From contig JAAEEL010000002.1 of NCBI GenBank assembly GCA_013415795.1, positions 1 to 20,237 on the forward strand: DNA of 20,237 nt, in the 5' to 3' direction. Shown here piece after piece: positions 1-6,527 of this stretch; position 1 is the first letter of the stretch, and each line of letters begins with the position of its first letter. Under the pieces are notes generated by a model. It saw nothing but the letters and a program-made list of their open reading frames with translations, had not been told where the DNA came from and did no database searches. A program made the position numbers and the translations under genes. The stretch comes from Methanocellales archaeon (GTDB lineage: Archaea > Halobacteriota > UBA148).

Positions 1-657
1 ATGTACTTCTTGCAGTTCCTCCTGAGATGCATTTGAAATATTCACAATTGAGTGGAAATGATTCAATAAACGCCTCGCAAGAGCCTCTCCTATAAATGGC
101 AATCCTGCCAGAAGAAAGAGCTTGCCATCCTTTACCGGCAGATCTGATCTTTTCCTCTTTCGATACCATCTTGCTTCTGGTATTTTGACGTTCTTGCCCT
201 CCTTCTCCCTTTTCAATACAGTATTCAAAAAAGCACAAAAAGCCTCATCATTCTCCACAACCAACAAGGGAGTTTCGTAGACGAATAGTGTCTCGAGCTG
301 TGCACCCATCATGCTTGACCAAAATGCCTGCAATGCCCTCTTAGGATATATCGATGGGATAAAATCCAGATAGTTTTCGAAGTCACCCTGTATCACAAGT
401 ATGCGTCGTTTGATCTCATGTTCCCAGATCTCATCAGTTTTCATGAATCTAAGCAGCTGCTCCCAGAGCCTGTTCGACCTGACAGAGTTCACGAAGTCCG
501 CAGAAGTTTTCCTTTCTATTGCAAAGGCACCGTCAGAACCGACTATCAAGATGTCTCCAAGGGGAAGTTGCACTATTTCTACTTCGCATATCTGATTTAC
601 AAAATCAACTATCTTACTACCTTCCCTATGATCTATGAAAACCTTAATTTTCGCCAA
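1..657 (-). CDS. xpf: XPF/ERCC4-family structure-specific endonuclease, nuclease-only form (3' end cut by window edge)
   Basis: I translated this by hand from the minus strand: 219 codons stay open to the left edge. The start is a TTG at 657; an in-frame TAA lies two codons upstream (661-663), so no helicase domain is encoded before it. The protein opens with a VFIDHREG segment and carries the ERCC4 signature GD...ERKTSADF, followed by an RL-EQL helix. The family pattern is GDx(n)ERKx3D, the metal-binding active site that nicks branched or flapped DNA. Near the visible C-terminus (about residues 190-219) the LAGLPFIGEALARRLLNHF segment looks like the first helix-hairpin-helix, which binds DNA and supports dimerisation in this family. 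The last residues and any PCNA-binding tail lie outside the window. Many euryarchaea have the longer Hef protein with an N-terminal helicase, so this short form is notable. The family call is firm; the start is probable. Confidence 0.85.
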   Translation of the reverse strand, partial: MAKIKVFIDHREGSKIVDFVNQICEVEIVQLPLGDILIVGSDGAFAIERKTSADFVNSVRSNRLWEQLLRFMKTDEIWEHEIKRRILVIQGDFENYLDFIPSIYPKRALQAFWSSMMGAQLETLFVYETPLLVVENDEAFCAFLNTVLKREKEGKNVKIPEARWYRKRKRSDLPVKDGKLFLLAGLPFIGEALARRLLNHFHSIVNISNASQEELQEVH

Positions 658-700
658 TTTTTACACCCAACTAGATTATATTTATTTCTCCTTGCAGACC

Positions 701-841
701 TTACTCGAAATCACCAAATTCAACTTTCGTCCTAGCCAACAGTGACTCTATGATGACAAATATGCTGTCATTAAAAGATATTTTCGTCTCCAAGTATATT
801 AGGCCATGGTACTTAAGCAGGTCTTGCATCGGACGCACCAT
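701..841 (-). CDS. Possible 46-residue protein upstream of the XPF-like gene
   Basis: A 46-codon open frame (ATG 841, stop at 701-703) sits 43 bp before the XPF-like gene and could share its transcript. The product begins MVRPMQDLLKYHG and is rich in hydrophobic and acidic residues, with no motif I recognise. An AT-rich TATA-like element lies about 35 nt upstream on this strand (870-881), but the same element serves SRP19 on the other strand. No clear ribosome binding site is visible. The frame also stays open upstream into the antisense of SRP19, which suggests part of its openness is chance. It may be real, a leader ORF or noise. Confidence 0.25.
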   Translation of the reverse strand: MVRPMQDLLKYHGLIYLETKISFNDSIFVIIESLLARTKVEFGDFE

Positions 842-869
842 TGAAGTTATTTTCGTCTTGATAAAACGC

Positions 870-881
870 TTATTATATTTG
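870..881 (+). promoter_or_regulatory. TATA-like element for SRP19, readable on both strands
   Basis: TTATTATATTTG is centred about 27 nt before the SRP19 ATG at 903, the usual distance from an archaeal TATA box to the transcription start. SRP19 would therefore be leaderless or nearly so. Read on the minus strand the same bases give CAAATATAATAA, a plausible TATA box for the 46-codon ORF/XPF unit. Confidence 0.5.
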
Positions 882-902
882 ATAAGTGCAATATAACTAT
901 GT

Positions 903-1196
903 ATGCAACATAAAGGAAAGCGGATCATCTGGCCCGCAAACATCGATGGGGACAAGTCCAAGAGCCAAGGCAGAATTATTTCAAAAAAGGACTCTATCAG
1001 ATCCCCCAAATTAGATGAAATCAAAATTTCCGCTGAAATGTTAGATCTCAATCCAGAAATAGAACAAGATAAATCATATCCAAGATCTTGGTGGGAATTT
1101 AGCGGAAGAGTGATCGTCGACTATAAAGGGTCAAAATCTTCAATCGCTAGGAAGATAGCAAATAACATTAAAAAATGCAGAGAGAGGATACAATAA
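903..1196 (+). CDS. srp19: Signal recognition particle 19 kDa protein
   Basis: SRP19 binds the tips of helices 6 and 8 of SRP 7S RNA and helps SRP54 assemble, for cotranslational targeting of membrane and secreted proteins. The 97-residue product has the family landmarks: an N-terminal RIIWPANID strand, a basic segment, the PKLDEI helix, LNPEIEQDKSYPRSWWE, and a GRVIVD strand before a basic C-terminal helix. Length matches archaeal SRP19. The ATG at 903 lies about 27 nt after the centre of a TATA element and has no ribosome binding site, suggesting a leaderless message. The gene ends one base before the stop codon of the convergent XRE-type regulator. The 7S RNA itself was not found in this window. 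Confidence 0.95.
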   Translation: MQHKGKRIIWPANIDGDKSKSQGRIISKKDSIRSPKLDEIKISAEMLDLNPEIEQDKSYPRSWWEFSGRVIVDYKGSKSSIARKIANNIKKCRERIQ

Positions 1197-1197
1197 A

Positions 1198-1536
1198 TTA
1201 AAACTCAGATAATTTTTTATTCTTCGTACTTCTCTGTGAAACGCTTTCACGATGCAGTAATCCAATGTTCATCACGACTATGTCGTCGGATGCTACACAG
1301 GGTTCAACATTACTTTCAATGTAAACTAGAAGTGCATCTCTCACCCTTATTATGGTCTTCAGAGTAGGGTCTTGTTTATCATTTTCTATGTTGGAGATGC
1401 TTGAGCAACATATTCCAGTAATGGCTGCAAGTCCCTTCTGAGTTAGTCCAAGCGTTTTTCTTATATTTCTTAGACCTTCTCCGTGCAGGTTTTCCAGGCT
1501 CAGAAAACGATAGCAAACGATTTTTGGTTTGGCCAT
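1198..1536 (-). CDS. XRE-family HTH transcriptional regulator
   Basis: This 112-residue protein carries a Cro/C1-type helix-turn-helix at about residues 20-67: LRNIRKTLGLTQKGLAA, then SSISNIENDKQDPTLKTI, with the typical LTQ at helix 2 and the IEN..DPTL end of the fold. The C-terminal 45 residues are short and unassigned. It probably binds DNA as a dimer. The start was set at the ATG at 1536; a GTG lies one codon upstream. A TATA-like TATTATTATAAG at about 1555-1566 (minus strand) sits at the right distance for a leaderless transcript. It is divergent from the PHP-domain gene, with about 200 bp between them, so that gene or itself is a plausible target; this is inference. Confidence 0.8.
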   Translation of the reverse strand: MAKPKIVCYRFLSLENLHGEGLRNIRKTLGLTQKGLAAITGICCSSISNIENDKQDPTLKTIIRVRDALLVYIESNVEPCVASDDIVVMNIGLLHRESVSQRSTKNKKLSEF

Positions 1537-1739
1537 CACAATCTACATAACTCTTATAATAATACAAATTTTCGGTGCAAAAGATTAAAATCATATTAAG
1601 TTCAACCATATCTTGGGGTGGGTAGCAAGTAAGTCCAAATCACCTGCTACACTATCAAAGTGTGACAAATTGGGAAATCTGATTGGCATTGCGTCAGGAA
1701 TCCCATCGCCTGCCCATCCCATCTGGTTTATGTGATATC

Positions 1740-2393
1740 ATGATAGACTTACATACGCATACACTTTTTAGTGACGGAGAGCTGATACCCAGCGAGTTAG
1801 TTCGTAGGGCAACAATTCACGGATATATTGCCATCGGACTGACTGACCATGTCGATTTCACGAACATAGATTTCGTATTAAAAAGTGCAAAGCAAGCCAA
1901 ATATCTCGAAAAAGAGTATAATGTCCAAGTTCTAGCAGGAGTTGAGCTAACGCATATACCCCCAAATAAAATTGAAAAGCTGATCAAAAAGGCGATGCAG
2001 CTTGGCTCAGAGCTGATAGTAGTACATGGTGAGACAGTTGCGGAGCCAGTCGTTCCAGGAACAAACAGAGCAACAGTATGCCTAGAAGAAGTAGATATCT
2101 TAGCTCATCCCGGACTAATCTCAATAGAGGATGCAGAAAAAGCCAGAGAGAACGATATCTATCTAGAAATAACTTCACGTAGAGGACATTCAATAGCCAA
2201 TGGACACGTTGCAAAGACCGCTAACGAAACTTCTGCAAAATTAATAGTTTCCACAGATTCGCATGGCCCCGATGATCTTATAACCAGAGAGGGGGCAATT
2301 GAGGTCGCTATGTGTGCTGGCCTGAATAAAAACGATGCAGATAGAGTGGTTAACGTCAACTCCAAGAAATTAGTGAAAAGAATTATAGGTTAA
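1740..2393 (+). CDS. PHP-domain phosphoesterase (histidinol-phosphatase-like)
   Basis: PHP-domain proteins use a cluster of metal ions to hydrolyse phosphoester bonds; members include histidinol phosphatase and nucleic acid exonuclease domains. This 217-residue protein shows the usual metal-ligand series: HTHTLFSDGE at residues 5-14, LTDHVD, a GVELTH segment, VVHGET, DILAHPG, and VSTDSHGPDDL near the C-terminus. The start was placed at the ATG at 1740, where the conserved MIDLHTHT begins; the frame is open for 19 codons upstream, but that stretch has no family resemblance. GTGAT at 1732-1736 could be a weak, close ribosome binding site. The gene lies 114 bp before tfb. No histidine genes are nearby, so the substrate is not settled. 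Confidence 0.85.
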   Translation: MIDLHTHTLFSDGELIPSELVRRATIHGYIAIGLTDHVDFTNIDFVLKSAKQAKYLEKEYNVQVLAGVELTHIPPNKIEKLIKKAMQLGSELIVVHGETVAEPVVPGTNRATVCLEEVDILAHPGLISIEDAEKARENDIYLEITSRRGHSIANGHVAKTANETSAKLIVSTDSHGPDDLITREGAIEVAMCAGLNKNDADRVVNVNSKKLVKRIIG

Positions 2394-2408
2394 GTATATT
2401 ACGAAATC

Positions 2409-2417
2409 TTTATATAT
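2409..2417 (+). promoter_or_regulatory. TATA box of tfb
   Basis: CTTTATATA lies about 95 nt before the tfb ATG, predicting a start near 2440 and a 5' leader of roughly 65 nt. A second A/T run (ATATATAATG, 2431-2440) could be an alternative box. Confidence 0.5.
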
Positions 2418-2497
2418 GGGACTATAACCAATATATAATGATTCCGAAAAGATTTTTGACAAATATTAACCGAGAGAGGATTTTGTCACATTTTAAA

Positions 2498-2503
2498 AGG
2501 TGA
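2498..2503 (+). promoter_or_regulatory. Ribosome binding site of tfb
   Basis: AGGTGA ends 4 nt before the ATG at 2508 and complements the archaeal 16S 3' end. It fixes the tfb start and agrees with a leadered transcript. Confidence 0.7.
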
Positions 2504-2507
2504 AAAA

Positions 2508-3479
2508 ATGGAAGAAGCCAAAAAGGCGAAGGAAATAAAAAAAGAACGCAAGGGTCTGGGCGAATACGAGGAGACCAAGACGGAATGCCCAGAATGTGGA
2601 GGCACCCAACTTGTGCATGATTATGAGAGAGCTGAGCTAATATGTGACGGATGTGGGCTTGTTATCGAGGAGGATTTTATAGATATGGGACCTGAGTGGA
2701 GAGCCTTCGATTACGATCAACGAATGAAGCGCTCCAGGGTCGGAGCACCGATGACATATACAATACATGATAAAGGGCTGAGCACGATGATCGACTGGCG
2801 AAACAGAGATTCTTATGGTAAGTCGTTATCATCGAGGAGCAGAGCTCAGTTATATAGGTTGAGAAAATGGCAACGCAGAATAAGAGTGAGCAACGCAACC
2901 GAACGTAACTTAGCATTTGCGTTATCGGAATTAGACAGACTTGCATCGGCATTGGGACTTTCCAGAGATGTCAGAGAAGCCGCCGCAGTTGTTTATAGAA
3001 AGGCAGTAGACCAAAACCTGATAAGAGGTCGCAGTATTGAAGGTGTTGCAGCGGCCTCACTATATGCGGCCTGTAGGCAATGTGGAGTGCCAAGGACGTT
3101 GGATGAAATCTCAGAGTTCTCACGAGTAGGCAGAAAGGAGATCGGACGCACTTACAGATTCATATCTAGGGAGCTTGGACTTACACTAATGCCAACCTCA
3201 CCCATAGATTATGTTCCTAGATTTGCCTCAGGTCTGAACTTGAAGGGAGAGGTGCAATCTAAGGCGGTAGAGATCCTACGACAAGCAGGTGAGAAAGAAC
3301 TGACTTCCGGAAGAGGGCCCACTGGTGTTGCAGCGGCCGCCATCTACATTGCATCCCTTATTAGTGGAGAGAGAAGGACCCAAAGGGAAGTAGCAGATGT
3401 AGCAGGAGTTACCGAAGTCACGATAAGAAATAGATACAAAGAATTAGCAGAAGAGCTTGGCATCGAGATCATCCTATGA
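2508..3479 (+). CDS. tfb: Transcription initiation factor TFB (TFIIB homologue)
   Basis: TFB binds the TBP-TATA complex and the BRE element and recruits RNA polymerase to archaeal promoters. The 323-residue protein has a lysine/glutamate-rich N-terminus, then a zinc ribbon with C27-x2-C30 and C46-x2-C49 (CPECGG and CDGCG). A B-reader segment follows with GPEWRAFD, and then a linker with RSRVGAPMTYTIHDKGLST. Two cyclin-fold repeats cover about residues 125-215 and 220-312; each contains a GVAAAxxYxA motif (GVAAASLYAACR and GVAAAAIYIASL). The second ends in the recognition helix VTEVTIRNRYKEL. Length and order match canonical archaeal TFB. An AGGTGA site precedes the ATG. It is transcribed alone; the downstream gene is convergent, with stop codons about 3 bp apart. 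No second TFB is visible here. Confidence 0.97.
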   Translation: MEEAKKAKEIKKERKGLGEYEETKTECPECGGTQLVHDYERAELICDGCGLVIEEDFIDMGPEWRAFDYDQRMKRSRVGAPMTYTIHDKGLSTMIDWRNRDSYGKSLSSRSRAQLYRLRKWQRRIRVSNATERNLAFALSELDRLASALGLSRDVREAAAVVYRKAVDQNLIRGRSIEGVAAASLYAACRQCGVPRTLDEISEFSRVGRKEIGRTYRFISRELGLTLMPTSPIDYVPRFASGLNLKGEVQSKAVEILRQAGEKELTSGRGPTGVAAAAIYIASLISGERRTQREVADVAGVTEVTIRNRYKELAEELGIEIIL

Positions 3480-3482
3480 GCT

Positions 3483-4085
3483 TCATATTGGGATGAAAAG
3501 ATAGGCACCATAAACAGGAACAGCAACGAGTAAACATCCTAAAATAGAGCCTATCGATACCGATAACCATGTATACAACGGCTTCATGCCAATGATCCTT
3601 CCTATAATGGCCCCTATCACGGCATTGGTTCCGTTGAAGGGGATCGCTATGAAAAGGGCGATGCCCAAAAAGGCCAATCCACGTATCCAAGGATATTTTT
3701 CCAAACTCTCGTGCCCTTTTGTCTCTGATCTCAGTATTAAACCACCTAGAAGGGGGACTTTTATGATAATATCAAAGTTCCACACCATAAACAAGCTGGT
3801 AACTAAATCAACGAATACAACTGCACCTACAGCTGACCATAGGTTTAGACCTAATCTCAAACCGAATGGTATTGCCCACAGCCTACCCAACAGTGAGGTG
3901 GGTGGGAAGAAATAGCTGAGCATCACACCACCTATTTCCAGATAATCTGACCAGATAATCGCCAAGGAAACAATGCCTGCTATGCCAAATGGAGCAAAGA
4001 ACTTAGTGAGGACCACCCAAGTCTCTTTTTTATCTAAATTCTTGACGATGTAATCCTTCCATTTCAACATGTTTATCAGGCCCAT
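3483..4085 (-). CDS. Small multi-drug export family membrane protein (COG2426-like)
   Basis: This protein of about 200 residues has at least four or five hydrophobic segments, including one near residues 30-50 (PFGIAGIVSLAIIWSDY), further segments around SAVGAVVFVDLVTSLFMVW and LAFLGIALFIAIPF, and a C-terminal WLSVSIGSILGCLLVAVPVYGAYLF. The IPFNGTNAVIGAIIGRIIGM segment resembles the conserved proline/glycine re-entrant motif of the PF06695 family, annotated as small multi-drug export protein without strong biochemistry. The ATG at 4085 was chosen because a TATA-like CATAAATCAAG lies about 24 nt upstream; a TTG at 4091 and an ATG at 4070 are alternatives. Substrate unknown. The gene is convergent with tfb and divergent from the phosphoglucose isomerase gene. 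Confidence 0.7.
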   Translation of the reverse strand: MGLINMLKWKDYIVKNLDKKETWVVLTKFFAPFGIAGIVSLAIIWSDYLEIGGVMLSYFFPPTSLLGRLWAIPFGLRLGLNLWSAVGAVVFVDLVTSLFMVWNFDIIIKVPLLGGLILRSETKGHESLEKYPWIRGLAFLGIALFIAIPFNGTNAVIGAIIGRIIGMKPLYTWLSVSIGSILGCLLVAVPVYGAYLFIPI

Positions 4086-4201
4086 ATACAAAGTCCAAAA
4101 GGTCTTGATTTATGTCATCTTACCACACAGTAGCATATTAATTAGATCTATGAGTTAAGCAACATCCATGATTTTTTGTCCTATCTTAGATATCCTTGAA
4201 C

Positions 4202-4219
4202 AATACAAGAGTTTGTATT
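4202..4219. repeat. Perfect inverted repeat upstream of pgiA (candidate operator)
   Basis: AATACAA-GAGT-TTGTATT forms two 7-bp arms around a 4-bp spacer. It abuts the A/T run TTAATTAAAT, a possible TATA box, about 60 bp before the pgiA start. The symmetry and position suggest a regulator binding site at the BRE side of the promoter. Confidence 0.45.
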
Positions 4220-4280
4220 AATTAAATTAGCATACTTGGGCGGAAAGATTTTTCTACGGTGCCATTTCAGTTTACATAAC

Positions 4281-5015
4281 ATGGTGCGCTTAGAATTTGG
4301 AGGCAAGACAGCAGAGCCGAGTGTAAGGCGAATAGATGACGTGAGAGATGTCATCTATGACAAAAGATGGCTGAAGAATGCCGGAAATTTTGACCTGTAT
4401 TATATGTACAGAGATCTGTCCCTTAGCAAAAGGGACAACGATATCATAAAGAAAAATGGTCTTAGGTATGACATAACCGTAATCCCTCCACGTGTTTTAG
4501 GCTCGGAGTACGTGAAAACGGCTGGACATTATCATCCTCTGGTGCCAGATGCAAAAATGTCATATGTTGAGGTCTATGAAGTGCTTAACGGTGAGGCTCA
4601 CTATCTATTGCAAAAATGTCAAAATAATGATGTTAGGGACGTTGTGCTGATAAAGGCTGGAAGAGGAGATAAGGTGATCATACCACCCGATTACGGTCAT
4701 GTGACCATAAATCCATCCAACAAAGAGCTTCGAATGTGCAACTGGGTTGCTCGCGATTTTTCATCCATCTACAAACCCATGAAAGAAAAAGGGGGGGCTG
4801 CCTACTTTGAGTTGGTTACCGGATTCGTAAAAAATGAAAATTACGGAAATGTTCCAGAGCTAAGATATCTGCGACCGACAAACTTCTCAGAAGTCGAGCT
4901 GAGAAAAAACAAGGAGATGTACGGATTGATAAGAGAAGATCCAACGCTACTTGAGTTTCTGACCAAGCCGCAGAACTATGAGTGGTTATTTGAGAAAGTT
5001 CTGGGGAATGAATGA
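4281..5015 (+). CDS. pgiA: Cupin-type glucose-6-phosphate isomerase (archaeal cPGI), C-terminally extended
   Basis: Archaeal cPGI is a metal-dependent cupin that interconverts glucose-6-phosphate and fructose-6-phosphate for gluconeogenesis or glycolysis. The 244-residue product has the cupin ligands in order: GHYHP gives H83 and H85, E97 lies in YVEVYEVLNG, and H140 lies in PPDYGH. A conserved MCNWVA follows. The well-known thermococcal enzyme is about 190 residues, so the last 55-60 residues here are an extension with no motif I recognise. The start was set at the ATG at 4281, where the family N-terminus begins; a TTG at 4236 is in frame but adds non-conserved residues. An inverted repeat and TATA-like run lie 50-80 bp upstream. 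The gene appears monocistronic and faces nadE with 138 bp between stops. Confidence 0.9.
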   Translation: MVRLEFGGKTAEPSVRRIDDVRDVIYDKRWLKNAGNFDLYYMYRDLSLSKRDNDIIKKNGLRYDITVIPPRVLGSEYVKTAGHYHPLVPDAKMSYVEVYEVLNGEAHYLLQKCQNNDVRDVVLIKAGRGDKVIIPPDYGHVTINPSNKELRMCNWVARDFSSIYKPMKEKGGAAYFELVTGFVKNENYGNVPELRYLRPTNFSEVELRKNKEMYGLIREDPTLLEFLTKPQNYEWLFEKVLGNE

Positions 5016-5153
5016 GTTTTGAGATTATAGTAAGAAGTTTTACTTTTCTTTAACATTTCATACGAAACCTCTAGTTACACCCATAGGAGGGAAGACCATA
5101 TAACTCGCTACAATTTAAGACAAATAAATTTACACAAATTTCGTCATATTCAA

Positions 5154-5948
5154 TTAATTAAACCATACCTTAGGTATCGGTGCCGCCTCTCTTTTGTGCT
5201 TGTTCTCTTCGATGCGTTTAAGGATCCTTTTTATAGTCTCACTAGAAAGGCCCAACTCCTTCTTTATTTCTATATATCTCTTCCCTTCATCGATACGTTT
5301 CTTCAAAATAGCATCGACCAATTCGTATGAAATCCCAAAATCTTTCTCGTCCGTTTGACCTACCCACAGGCCTGCTGATGGTGTTTTTTGTATAATTTGC
5401 TCTGGAACCTCGATATAGGCTGCAAGTTCTTTGACCTGAGTTTTGTATAGGTCGCCAAGCGGAAGCATATCTGCACCAGCGTCACCGTACTTTGTGCCAT
5501 AACCCAAAAGGATTTCAGTTCTGTTACAGGTACCGATAACGAGACGATTCAGCAGATTAGCATAATAATAGAGGATGCACATCCTTGTGCGCGCTTTAAG
5601 GTTGCCGTTACAAACCCTCGCATTGTGATTATAATTTGGGATGTTATATGCAAAGACATCTATTATCCCGGAAATTTCAACGATCTTATGATCAATGCCA
5701 AGCTTTTTTACTATTCTCAGAGCATCTTCGACATCATCTTCCATTGTTATGGAGTTTTCTGGAAGTAAAATCCCTAAAACATTTTCACTACCAAGCGCTT
5801 GGACAGAAAGAAAAGCCGTTAAACTAGAATCTACTCCACCACTTAACCCTAAGACTGCACCCGTAGCATTTGCCTTTTCAACGTTGGTCCTGATAAAATC
5901 AGTTATTTTTTTCACTATCTTTTTAAGATCCACGTCCGTCGAGATCAT
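5154..5948 (-). CDS. nadE: NH3-dependent NAD+ synthetase
   Basis: NadE adenylates nicotinic acid adenine dinucleotide with ATP and amidates it with ammonia to give NAD+, in the cytosol. The 264-residue protein has the PP-loop SGGVDSS at residues 36-42, the GTCNRTEILLGYGTKYGDAGAD substrate-binding stretch, PLGDLYKTQV, and the late KTPSAGLW..QTDEKDFGISYE motif. No glutaminase domain is present, so ammonia is the expected donor. The ATG at 5948 overlaps the end of adkA by 4 nt (ATGA arrangement), showing translational coupling. It is the last gene of the channel-adkA-nadE operon. Confidence 0.95.
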   Translation of the reverse strand: MISTDVDLKKIVKKITDFIRTNVEKANATGAVLGLSGGVDSSLTAFLSVQALGSENVLGILLPENSITMEDDVEDALRIVKKLGIDHKIVEISGIIDVFAYNIPNYNHNARVCNGNLKARTRMCILYYYANLLNRLVIGTCNRTEILLGYGTKYGDAGADMLPLGDLYKTQVKELAAYIEVPEQIIQKTPSAGLWVGQTDEKDFGISYELVDAILKKRIDEGKRYIEIKKELGLSSETIKRILKRIEENKHKREAAPIPKVWFN

Positions 5949-6511
5949 ATACCTTCCAGCACCATCCTAAGAGTGTCTCCCGCTTCCTTTGCTTTGCCCT
6001 GCTCATTTTTAAAGATAAACAAAGGAACGCCCGTGAGGACTGAACATGTAGCAGCATACATTCGATTGAGATGCTGTTGTTCTATGATGGGGTCATCTCT
6101 TTTTCTGATGTCTTCGTCCTTTCTTCTTCGAGCCGTTATGCCTTCCTCGCTGGATTCTACCACTACGAGTAGATTCAATGGAAGTTTTTTTAGCACATGA
6201 TGTGGCAAACCGGGATAGTAGCCTTGGGGCTTGAGAACACTGCAATGGGTATCCAATATGATGTTCGTTTCCTTTGATTTAGCAGATAACTTCTCAGCAG
6301 CCAACTGCTGTATATCTTTATAAGTTTCAAGGGGCATTTTCATCCTCATCTCATCCCTATGTTCTACTAGGCCAAACTCCTTGGCAGCATCAAACATATA
6401 ATCCCCGAAATTCGTCAACTCGTATTTTTCTTTGGTGCCTTCGAGCGCATATTGCACCACAGTGGATTTTCCTACGCCGGGCACTCCTGTTATTACGACT
6501 AGTTTTCCCAT
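5945..6511 (-). CDS. adkA: Archaeal-type adenylate kinase
   Basis: AdkA converts ATP + AMP to two ADP and belongs to the archaeal adenylate kinase family rather than the bacterial Adk type. The 188-residue protein has a P-loop GVPGVGKST (residues 9-17), a TNFGDYM substrate segment, DEMRMKMP, an IILDTHCSVLKPQGYYPGLP region, and the arginine-rich RRRKDEDIRKRDD lid-like stretch. The start is supported by a GAGGTGA ribosome binding site (6521-6527) that overlaps the stop codon of the potassium channel gene. Its 3' end overlaps nadE by 4 nt. It sits in the middle of an operon whose ends are an RCK-gated channel and NAD synthetase. Confidence 0.95.
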   Translation of the reverse strand: MGKLVVITGVPGVGKSTVVQYALEGTKEKYELTNFGDYMFDAAKEFGLVEHRDEMRMKMPLETYKDIQQLAAEKLSAKSKETNIILDTHCSVLKPQGYYPGLPHHVLKKLPLNLLVVVESSEEGITARRRKDEDIRKRDDPIIEQQHLNRMYAATCSVLTGVPLFIFKNEQGKAKEAGDTLRMVLEGI

Positions 6512-6520
6512 TTTTATCCC

Positions 6521-6527
6521 TCACCTC
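6521..6527 (-). promoter_or_regulatory. Ribosome binding site of adkA
   Basis: GAGGTGA on the minus strand lies 9 nt before the adkA ATG and overlaps the TGA of the channel gene, so adkA is probably translated from the same transcript as the channel. Confidence 0.7.

Noticed and set aside
1615..1675. Short dyads (GTAGC/GCTAC, ACACT/AGTGT) upstream of the PHP gene, examined as a tRNA or operator
   Set aside because: The stems are only 5 bp, with no T-loop or cloverleaf spacing; too weak to call.
1683..1739. 19-codon extension of the PHP-domain protein
   Set aside because: The conserved MIDLHTHT starts at 1740 and the upstream residues do not resemble the family.
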